From: Aquiflexum sp041749095
Lineage (GTDB): Bacteria; Bacteroidota; Bacteroidia; Cytophagales; Cyclobacteriaceae
Reading direction: 5' to 3'
Length of the DNA: 12,103 nt
Assembly: GCF_041749095.1 (NCBI RefSeq)
Contig: NZ_JBGTCA010000358.1
Coordinates: forward strand, 1 to 12,103
The notes under the pieces were generated by a model. That model saw nothing but the letters and a program-made list of their open reading frames with translations. It was not told where the DNA came from and did not search any database. Positions 1 through 5,921 of this stretch are shown here, one piece after another (position 1 is the stretch's first letter; each line of letters opens with the position of its first letter). A program made the translations under genes and the position numbers.

Positions 1-582
1 GGTACCGGTCAGACAGATGGGAAAGCTTACACTTGGATCATTGATCCGCTTGACGGTACCACTAATTTTATACATGGCCTGCCTATTTTTTCAGTCAGTA
101 TTGGTTTGAGGTATTTGGATGAAATTGTGATCGGAGTTGTATATGAAATCAACTTTCATGAATGTTTTTATGCCATGAAGGGTCACGGTGCTTTTTGTAA
201 TGGCAAGCCAATCAAGGTGAGCAGTGTAAAAAGTCTAAGTGAAAGTCTGATAGCAACCGGATTTCCATACAGTGCATTTTCTCAGATTGATGCCTATCTG
301 GATGTATTAAAAGAACTGATGAGGAAGTGTCACGGAGTCAGGAGATTGGGAAGTGCTGCGATTGACTTATGTTACGTAGCTTGTGGCCGGGTAGAAGGTT
401 TTTTTGAATATGATCTCAAACCTTATGATGTTGCAGCCGGTGCATTGATTGTAAAGGAGGCCGGTGGGGCGGTCAATGATTTCCGACAGGGAGATAAATA
501 TCTCTTCGGGAAAGAAATACTCGCCTCAAATGGATATATTCATCAGGAGTTTGACATGCTTCTTCAGGAAGTTTGGAGTTAA
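1..582 (+). CDS. Inositol monophosphatase family protein (5' partial)
   Basis: The reading frame is open from the first base of the window and ends with TAA, giving 193 residues. The family usually has about 260-270, so roughly the first 70 are missing. Residues 12-22 of the fragment hold the core metal-binding signature (WIIDPLDGTTN, with both Asp and the Thr). Near residues 141-157 is the second family signature in the form PYDVAAGALIVKEAGG, whose Asp is the third metal ligand in known family members. These Mg-dependent cytosolic enzymes remove phosphate from inositol 1-phosphate or related small substrates (3'-phosphoadenosine phosphate, fructose 1,6-bisphosphate). Family membership is clear but the substrate cannot be read from the sequence. 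The upstream Glu of the active site lies outside the window. The AsmA-like gene follows 65 nt downstream on the same strand, and I see no terminator between them. Confidence 0.93.
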   Translation, partial: GTGQTDGKAYTWIIDPLDGTTNFIHGLPIFSVSIGLRYLDEIVIGVVYEINFHECFYAMKGHGAFCNGKPIKVSSVKSLSESLIATGFPYSAFSQIDAYLDVLKELMRKCHGVRRLGSAAIDLCYVACGRVEGFFEYDLKPYDVAAGALIVKEAGGAVNDFRQGDKYLFGKEILASNGYIHQEFDMLLQEVWS

Positions 583-647
583 TTCCTGTTTTAATATCCT
601 ATTTATATTGATTACGTTATTGTACTGATTGATTTTAGAAAAACGAA

Positions 648-3638
648 ATGAAAAAGATACTGATAATTAGTTTGACGGTTTTTGTGGTGCTTCTCGCAGT
701 AGCGGTTTCACTGCCATTTATCTTCAAGGATAAAATTGCCGATCGAATTGACAGGGAAATCTCCGAAACTGTCAACGCTCAGGTTTATTATGATATTAAC
801 AATATAAGTCTAAGTATTTTCAGGAGGTTTCCACATATATCTGCCACTGTCAAGGAATTTGGTGTGGTAGGGAATCCGCCATTTCAAAATGACACTCTTG
901 TTCATGTGGATAGGCTTCAGGTGGACTTCAATCTAAGGTCCATTCTTTTCGGGGACAACCCCTCTTTGAAAGGGATTCATCTGGATGGGGGCAGTTTGTA
1001 TGTCAAAGTCCTGGAAGATGGAACTGCCAATTATGACATCACTTTTCCATCAGAGGATGAAAGTCCCGCGGAGAGTAATTTTCAGATTGGGATTGATTTG
1101 ATAGAAGTCAATGATTTTGATGTGATTTATGATGACAGGCAACTGCAGTATTTTATGGCCTTGGGCAAAATCAGCATGGTGGGACAGGGGGACTTTACTA
1201 TGGATGTCTATGAACTTCCGGTCAAAATGGAAGCGTTTATTGCAGATATCACCTATGAAGGCACCAATTATCTTCGCAACAAACAGTTCAAGGGTGAAAC
1301 AGTGATGAATATAGATATGAACCAAATGAAATTTGCATTTGGAGATGGGGAGTTTGCCGTGAATGATTTCCTTTTTGACTTAGGTGGATTTATCGCCATG
1401 CCTGCTGATGATATAAAGTTTGACCTTGTTTTTGCCGGCAAGGATAATACGTTCAAAAGTGTTCTTTCCCTTGTTCCCGGCATTTATTCAGATAATTTTT
1501 CAAATCTCAGAACTTCAGGTTCCATGGATTTTAATGGATTCTTTAAAGGGATTTACAGTGACAACAGTTTTCCTTCATTTGACATTTCGTTGAAAGTTGA
1601 AGAGGGGATGTTCCAATATCCGGAATTGCCCAGGCCAGTGCAAAATGTCAACGTGGACATGCAGGTCAAAAATACCACCAATAACCTTGACAATACTTCA
1701 GTAAACATTCCAACTTTCAATTTGGATTTTGGCAGCAACCCCATTTCCGGAAGGTTCTATTTAGCGGATCTTATTTCCTACGAAATGGATGGAGCGTTGA
1801 TAGGAAAAGTTAATCTGGAGGAGATGACTTCTATTTTCCCGATTGAGGGTATGACATTGAAGGGAATACTTGATATTAACGCACAGGCCAAGGGCAAATA
1901 TGACTCCGTAGCCCAGGTCATCCCAAGTATTAATGCGAAGATGACCTTGACTAATGGTTTTGTCAAAAGCTTCGATTATCCTGCTCCAATTGAAAAGTTG
2001 AATATCAATGCAAGCATCATCAATCCAAGTGGAAAAATGAACGATTTTTTGGTTGATTTGAGTCAGTTCGGATTTGAACTTGAGGATGAAGCCATCAATG
2101 GTAGATTAAGGATCAATGATTTTTCACTGCTCAATTGGGACGGTGCTATAAATGGTACCGTGGACCTGGGAAAAATGCTGGCCATATTCCCCATGGAAGA
2201 TATCATTATGGAAGGGAAAGTTTATGCAGATCTTCAGACCAAAGGATCTTATAAAGATGTAGAAGAAGGCAGATATAACCGACTTGATACCCGTGGAAAA
2301 GCTTCCATTACTGATTTTTATTTTACTTCAGTAGATCTTCCGCAAGGAATAAGGATACATCGATCCGATGCTGACTTTTCTCCTGATAGAATCAACCTGA
2401 CGCAATTTGATGCAAGAGTGGGCGAAAGTCCATTGCAGGCTACCGGGTTCCTTTCCAACTATATAAACTATATAGTAAAAGATGAGGAAGTTTTGAAGGG
2501 TCAGTTGAGCCTCAATTCCAGCAAGTTCAATGTCAATGAATGGATGACTGAATCCGAAAGCACAGAAAGTGAAGCCCTGACAGTAATTGAATTACCTGCA
2601 AATATTGATTTTAACATGTCAGTGGCTGCAGCAGAAGTTTTGTATGACAATCTTGTTCTCAAGGAAGTCAAAGGGAATATGGCATTAAAAGATGGGGTAT
2701 TAAGTTTCAGGGATGCTTCTATGAGTACCTTGGGGGGAAAGGTAACCATGAATGGCACCTATGACCCCAGGGACATTACGGCACCCATATTTGACTTTGC
2801 TCTTAATCTTGCCAATTTGAAAATTCAGGAAGCTTTTGAGGCATTTAACACAGTAAGGGCCTTTGCACCTGTTGCACAGCATCTCACAGGGGATTTCAAT
2901 ACCAATATCAATTTTTCAGGAATCCTGGGTCAGGATATGATGCCTTTACTTTCCTCTTTGGATGGCAAAGGTTTACTTAAAGTGACTGAGGCTGCCCTTC
3001 AAAATAGCACTTTGGTGCAGGGGATAACAAGTCTGACCCGATTGAATGATGCCAATACCCTGCAATTAAGAAATCTGAATATACCCATTGAAATAAATAA
3101 CGGTGTCATGGATGTCAGGCCATTTGATGTAAGGTTGTGGGATTATCAGGCCAATATTCAGGGAAGCACCGGTTTTGACGGCAGTATCAATTATCTGATC
3201 AATATGCAGGTTCCGGCAGGAAAATTCGGTTCACAGGCCAATACCTTGTTGGCGACAATATCAGGTGCAGAGATGAATGAATCGACGCTGATTCCGGTCG
3301 CAATCAATTTGGGAGGGACTTATAATAGTCCAAAAATCGGACTTGCGGGAGGCAATAGTATTGAAAACCTATTGACAACAGCCATAAAATCGAGAGTTTC
3401 AGGGGAGAAGGAAAATTTGCAGGAGCAAGCTACCCAACAATTCAAGGCGGCAGAAGACAGTATAAAGAGAGAAATGACCCTTAAGGCAGAAGTCATTCAG
3501 GATAGTGTGAAAAGAGAGGCCGAGAGAAAAGCTTCTGAGACCAAAGACAAAGCAGTAGATGAAGCCAAAAACTTATTGAAAGGAGTTTTAGGAAGACCAA
3601 AACCAACCAAACCTGATACTACTAAAATAAATAACTGA
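648..3638 (+). CDS. AsmA-like envelope protein
   Basis: This 996-residue protein starts at an ATG preceded by an A-rich stretch without a Shine-Dalgarno, as is normal in Bacteroidota. Residues 1-27 form a lysine-led hydrophobic anchor or signal segment, so most of the protein should lie in the periplasm. The next part has the AsmA look, with a SLSIFRRFPHIS segment, a DTLVHVDRLQVDFNLRSIL segment and a DGTANYDI motif near residue 125. Long beta-rich stretches and a C-terminal AsmA-type region to about residue 910 follow. AsmA/TamB-group proteins are linked to outer-membrane homeostasis and bulk lipid transport between the membranes; that role here is inferred from the family. The last 80 residues are different: highly charged, probably helical, with DSIKRE (937) and DSVKRE (952) spaced 15 residues apart, then a Pro/Lys-rich end. 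A terminator begins five bases after the stop. It may be co-transcribed with the phosphatase gene, since no separate promoter was recognised in the 65-nt gap. Confidence 0.88.
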   Translation: MKKILIISLTVFVVLLAVAVSLPFIFKDKIADRIDREISETVNAQVYYDINNISLSIFRRFPHISATVKEFGVVGNPPFQNDTLVHVDRLQVDFNLRSILFGDNPSLKGIHLDGGSLYVKVLEDGTANYDITFPSEDESPAESNFQIGIDLIEVNDFDVIYDDRQLQYFMALGKISMVGQGDFTMDVYELPVKMEAFIADITYEGTNYLRNKQFKGETVMNIDMNQMKFAFGDGEFAVNDFLFDLGGFIAMPADDIKFDLVFAGKDNTFKSVLSLVPGIYSDNFSNLRTSGSMDFNGFFKGIYSDNSFPSFDISLKVEEGMFQYPELPRPVQNVNVDMQVKNTTNNLDNTSVNIPTFNLDFGSNPISGRFYLADLISYEMDGALIGKVNLEEMTSIFPIEGMTLKGILDINAQAKGKYDSVAQVIPSINAKMTLTNGFVKSFDYPAPIEKLNINASIINPSGKMNDFLVDLSQFGFELEDEAINGRLRINDFSLLNWDGAINGTVDLGKMLAIFPMEDIIMEGKVYADLQTKGSYKDVEEGRYNRLDTRGKASITDFYFTSVDLPQGIRIHRSDADFSPDRINLTQFDARVGESPLQATGFLSNYINYIVKDEEVLKGQLSLNSSKFNVNEWMTESESTESEALTVIELPANIDFNMSVAAAEVLYDNLVLKEVKGNMALKDGVLSFRDASMSTLGGKVTMNGTYDPRDITAPIFDFALNLANLKIQEAFEAFNTVRAFAPVAQHLTGDFNTNINFSGILGQDMMPLLSSLDGKGLLKVTEAALQNSTLVQGITSLTRLNDANTLQLRNLNIPIEINNGVMDVRPFDVRLWDYQANIQGSTGFDGSINYLINMQVPAGKFGSQANTLLATISGAEMNESTLIPVAINLGGTYNSPKIGLAGGNSIENLLTTAIKSRVSGEKENLQEQATQQFKAAEDSIKREMTLKAEVIQDSVKREAERKASETKDKAVDEAKNLLKGVLGRPKPTKPDTTKINN

Positions 3639-3643
3639 TATTC

Positions 3644-3673
3644 AAAGACCCACCGAGCGTGGGTCTTTTTTTT
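3644..3673 (+). terminator. Rho-independent terminator after the AsmA-like gene
   Basis: A perfect 10-bp stem (AAAGACCCAC / GTGGGTCTTT) closes a 5-nt loop CGAGC and runs into eight consecutive T (3666-3673). It starts five bases after the AsmA stop codon. The last T residues are also part of the stop codon of the opposing transporter gene. On the minus strand only three T follow the stem, so it should work mainly for the plus strand. Confidence 0.9.
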
Positions 3674-4577
3674 AAGCAAGGATAAAATACCAGATACCAA
3701 TAGTCAGAAAAGAAAGGGGGATGCCTACGCCCACCAATAAGGAAGCGAGTTTTGGTTCCAGATTATGGGTGATAGCAATGATCGAGCCTGTAATCATAGG
3801 TGCCATAGCCATTTCTATGACTGAGACCTGAAGCATCAATCCCTGGAGGTTGAAAACAAATCTGAACAGAATCAAAATGGTCAAAGGGATAAAAACAAGT
3901 TTATAACCAAGTCCCATCCAAAGAAATTTTGATCTAAATGCATCCGGACTGATTTTTATTTGTAGTCCAACTGATGTAAGGGCAACAGGTGTTAAAGTGG
4001 CGGCAATCATTTCGAGTAATGTTTCCAAATGGCCCGCAATCTCATATCCACTGATATTCATAAAAATGGCAATCAAAAAGAATAGGAATGGTGGAAAAGT
4101 CAAAATCTTTTTGGTGATATCTCTTTTACTCTTTTTTTCCACAGTGTAGATTGAAGCAACAATTACGGCAACACTGCTTACAATGATAAAGGATCCAGCC
4201 TGATCGATCAGAAGTGCGATTTTCATGCCTTCATCCCCATACAATGCCTGTACGATTGGGAAACCTACAAAGGAGGTGTTTGCCAGGCCCGAGGTAATCA
4301 CCAAACATCCCGTGATGGAATTGACCCAGTTTAGAATTTTCCCCAAGAATCCAAATATCAACCAAGATAGTCCAAAGCTAATCCAAGCGGAAGCGATCGG
4401 AAGGGCCAACTCAGGCACGAGTTCTATTTTTGGCAGATACATCAGTGCCAGTGCAGGGAGTACGATATATATCAGATACCTATTAAGGTATTGGGCCAAA
4501 CTATCCGGTAAAAAGCGGAAATGCTGGGAAACAATACCCAGACATAGGAATATAACAATCAAAACAATATTAAACAT
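3672..4577 (-). CDS. AEC family (auxin efflux carrier-type) transporter
   Basis: This 301-residue protein is almost entirely hydrophobic, with about ten predicted membrane helices in two halves joined by a charged loop around residues 146-158 (EKKSKRDITKK). Family marks visible are GLANTSFVGFP at 97-107, TPVALTSVGLQI at 196-207 and EMAMAP at 255-260. They match the N- and C-terminal conserved parts of the membrane transport protein family that includes plant PIN-type carriers and bacterial malate/malonate carriers. Length and topology fit the family. It is an inner-membrane secondary carrier, probably for an organic anion; the substrate is unknown. It reads towards the AsmA-like gene, and its TAA stop uses bases of that gene's terminator. 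Upstream, a perfect minus-strand -7 element lies about 80 bases before the ATG. It stands alone on this strand, since the next gene upstream is on the plus strand. Confidence 0.9.
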   Translation of the reverse strand: MFNIVLIVIFLCLGIVSQHFRFLPDSLAQYLNRYLIYIVLPALALMYLPKIELVPELALPIASAWISFGLSWLIFGFLGKILNWVNSITGCLVITSGLANTSFVGFPIVQALYGDEGMKIALLIDQAGSFIIVSSVAVIVASIYTVEKKSKRDITKKILTFPPFLFFLIAIFMNISGYEIAGHLETLLEMIAATLTPVALTSVGLQIKISPDAFRSKFLWMGLGYKLVFIPLTILILFRFVFNLQGLMLQVSVIEMAMAPMITGSIIAITHNLEPKLASLLVGVGIPLSFLTIGIWYFILA

Positions 4578-4657
4578 AAAGGAAGGTGGAACCGATCCCA
4601 GGAAAATAAGCGATAAATACTATTGTTATTTAAGAATCACAAATAAGGTATGTTTTC

Positions 4658-4665
4658 CAAAATTA
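4658..4665 (-). promoter_or_regulatory. Candidate -7 promoter element for the AEC transporter
   Basis: Read on the minus strand this is TAATTTTG, a full match to the Bacteroidota sigma-A -7 consensus TAnnTTTG. A TTTG on the same strand (plus-strand CAAA at 4690-4693) could be the -33 element, but the spacer is 24 nt, longer than the usual 19-21. The predicted leader to the ATG at 4577 is about 75 nt. Start and strength are inferred. Confidence 0.35.
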
Positions 4666-4735
4666 ACATAACCGTAATTAATTATTAATCAAATCTTTGG
4701 TGAATAAGCTTTCATTTGTAAAAAACAATATCAAT

Positions 4736-4966
4736 ATGACCAAATTAATCCCATTGATTGTAGAAGGGAAAAAAATCGTTCAGCTTTCCCAACTTACCAT
4801 TGACCAGGCCAATGACCTCCGGAGTTGGCTTCCTGCCAATAGCCTTCAAAAGCTCAGGATTCAGGGTATGGAAATCAACGATTGTATCTCTTTTGAGACT
4901 TATGATTATTGGTTCAGAACCCACCATGTTTTGTCCAGAACATACGAGACGATTTTGGATTTTTAG
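4736..4966 (+). CDS. Small hypothetical protein (76 aa)
   Basis: I chose the ATG at 4736. The same frame can be extended to a TTG at 4697, but the extra 13 residues look like an untranslated AT-rich leader. The product begins MTKLIPLIVEGKKIVQLSQL and continues with a mixed, protein-like composition containing four Trp/Tyr-rich positions (RSWLP; YDYWF). It has no signal peptide, membrane segment or Cys pair, so it is probably a small soluble cytoplasmic protein. I do not recognise a family. Its TAG stop overlaps by two bases the TAA stop of the opposing 124-residue gene. Competing frames over the same bases (minus 4745-4927, plus 4800-5057) look less natural. It is judged real on composition and on the neat end-to-end fit with its neighbour; no homology evidence is available here. 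Confidence 0.6.
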   Translation: MTKLIPLIVEGKKIVQLSQLTIDQANDLRSWLPANSLQKLRIQGMEINDCISFETYDYWFRTHHVLSRTYETILDF

Positions 4967-4978
4967 GAAAGTCCAAAA
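4953..4978. terminator. Hairpin at the convergent gene ends, possible bidirectional terminator
   Basis: The arms 4953-4963 and 4968-4978 pair over 11 positions (TTTTGGA with TCCAAAA, then four more pairs including one G-T wobble) around a 4-nt loop TAGG. The loop and the last stem base hold the overlapping stop codons of the two facing genes. No T-tract follows on either strand and the stem is AT-rich, so it may be a weak terminator or a transcript-end stabiliser. Confidence 0.4.
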
Positions 4979-5337
4979 GCCATTCGTTTGTCTGAAAAGT
5001 ATTTTTTCAATTCGGGGTATACCAGACTTTCAGCCTGTGGGATCCCTGAAAGTGTAAGTGCGACATTTCCCTGGGCAGATTCCAACTCCGGCTCCATGGT
5101 TTCAATCATCAGGATAATTTCTTGAAGGGAAAGGGTTTCTTTGGATTTTTTAGGATTCAATTTTATGTCATTGCCATAGAAATCTACAGCTTCATAATAA
5201 ATTTTGCCATCCATCACGTTTGCATATATACTGATCTCTTCGCCCCACTGACTTTCCGGATAAATCAGTTTGACCAACAATGCATTAGGCAATGGGCCAT
5301 CAAAGTAGCTGTGGGGCTTAAAATCATAATTTAGCAT
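4963..5337 (-). CDS. Hypothetical protein (124 aa)
   Basis: The ATG at 5337 opens a 124-residue acidic protein that starts MLNYDFKPHSYFDGPLPNA. A beta-like first half (LLVKLIYPES, ISIYANVMDGKIYYEAVDFYGND) is followed by a helical, glutamate-rich second half (LSLQEIILMIETMEPELE). There is no signal peptide or membrane helix, so it is probably cytoplasmic. I do not recognise the family. It faces the 76-residue gene tail to tail with overlapping stop codons and is transcribed away from the histidine-rich/TonB receptor operon, with 146 bases between the start codons. The bases just before its start form a CTTAA-AA-TTAAG palindrome (5339-5350) that could be an operator. Composition and codon use look like a genuine gene. 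Confidence 0.72.
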   Translation of the reverse strand: MLNYDFKPHSYFDGPLPNALLVKLIYPESQWGEEISIYANVMDGKIYYEAVDFYGNDIKLNPKKSKETLSLQEIILMIETMEPELESAQGNVALTLSGIPQAESLVYPELKKYFSDKRMAFGLS

Positions 5338-5350
5338 ACTTAAAATTAAG
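5338..5350. promoter_or_regulatory. Palindrome next to the start of the 124-aa gene
   Basis: CTTAA (5339-5343), AA, TTAAG (5346-5350) form a perfect inverted repeat directly in front of the minus-strand ATG. The same CTTAA core recurs on the other side of the intergenic region (5431-5437 and 5463-5469). It is a candidate operator half-site by position and repetition only; AT-rich DNA yields such palindromes by chance. Confidence 0.25.
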
Positions 5351-5364
5351 AATAAAATATGGTC

Positions 5365-5379
5365 ATCTAATTTTTAGAT
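5365..5379. repeat. Inverted repeat ATCTAA-TTT-TTAGAT in the divergent intergenic region
   Basis: Two perfect 6-base arms with a 3-base spacer lie between the divergently transcribed 124-aa gene and the histidine-rich protein gene. The size would suit a dimeric regulator. Function is unknown, and chance cannot be excluded in DNA this AT-rich. Confidence 0.3.
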
Positions 5380-5430
5380 AAGACTAAAAAATATTTTTGA
5401 CACCAAATAAAAACAAAAAAGGGAAGTCTA

Positions 5431-5471
5431 ACTTAACAATGTTTCTTATCTTTGTGTTACTCGTTAAGTAA
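5431..5471 (+). promoter_or_regulatory. Promoter of the His-rich/TonB receptor operon with flanking inverted repeats
   Basis: TATCTTTG at 5447-5454 matches the Bacteroidota -7 consensus TAnnTTTG exactly. No TTTG at the -33 position was found, which suggests a weak or activator-assisted promoter. Transcription would start near 5459-5461, about 23 bases before the TTG start. ACTTAAC (5431-5437) and GTTAAGT (5463-5469) are exact reverse complements flanking the -7 element. A second palindrome, TTACT-CGTTA-AGTAA (5457-5471), covers the expected start site. These are plausible repressor sites, but the regulator is unknown. Confidence 0.5.
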
Positions 5472-5483
5472 TTATCCGAAACC

Positions 5484-5849
5484 TTGTACCATTTCAGAAA
5501 AATATTACCCCTATTCAGTCACCTGAGCTTGGCATTGATGCTGAGTATCCTGACCAATGGTGTATTGTTTTTTCATACCCATGAACTGGAAAACGGAAAG
5601 ATAATCACCCATGCCCATCCGATCTTGACGGAGGAGCAAGAGGAAATGCCTGACCATGGCCATACCGAAATGGAGTTGATCATTTTGGATCTTATTGCCC
5701 ATGCAGATTATTTTGTTTACCAATTGAATTTGGAAATACCTGAAAACGAAGCTGTCGATCAAAGCTTCAATCCAGGATTTATTTCGCATGAATTTTTAAC
5801 ATCTATTCAAATAGGATTTGACCTTAGGGGTCCTCCTTCCTTCGCCTGA
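5484..5849 (+). CDS. Histidine-rich exported protein, probably metal-binding
   Basis: This 121-residue protein starts at TTG 5484. An in-frame stop at 5469-5471 excludes longer forms, and the next ATG (5538) would cut into the hydrophobic segment. Residues 1-30 look like a signal peptide or anchor (Arg5-Lys6, then a hydrophobic stretch to Phe30). Three His-x-His pairs follow, at 31/33 (HTH), 43/45 (HAH, followed by Pro) and 58/60 (HGH), with acidic residues between them. A second half without such pairs ends in LRGPPSFA. Ten of the 121 residues are His. I infer a periplasmic or surface protein that binds a transition metal such as Zn, Cu or Ni; no enzymatic motif is visible. A TonB-dependent receptor starts 72 bases downstream on the same strand with no terminator in between, so the two probably form an operon. 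The overall shape, HxHxxxxGxxxxHxHP plus a terminal RGPP, resembles small proteins I associate with Bacteroidota receptor loci, but I cannot name a family. Confidence 0.75.
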   Translation: MYHFRKILPLFSHLSLALMLSILTNGVLFFHTHELENGKIITHAHPILTEEQEEMPDHGHTEMELIILDLIAHADYFVYQLNLEIPENEAVDQSFNPGFISHEFLTSIQIGFDLRGPPSFA

Positions 5850-5921
5850 AAAATCATTTTTTCCTGATCCAATAGGATTCGGACATTTTCAGTTTTAACA
5901 ATTTCAAATATAATTTCAGAG

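Noticed and set aside
1..59. GGTACC at the very first bases and again at 54-59
   Set aside because: A 6-base palindrome recurring in coding sequence (also at 2155) is expected by chance and carries no evidence of a junction.
583..647. Search for a promoter or terminator between the phosphatase and AsmA-like genes
   Set aside because: No TAnnTTTG element or stable hairpin was found in the 65 bases; co-transcription is the simplest reading.
4225..4671. Plus-strand frame of 148 codons antisense to the AEC transporter
   Set aside because: The minus-strand frame has family motifs and membrane helices; this frame has neither and is a shadow.
4697..4735. TTG start for the small hypothetical gene, and weak -7-like elements AATCTTTG (4692) and TTCATTTG (4711)
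   Set aside because: The extension looks like leader DNA. Each promoter-like element has one mismatch and no -33 partner at the right distance.
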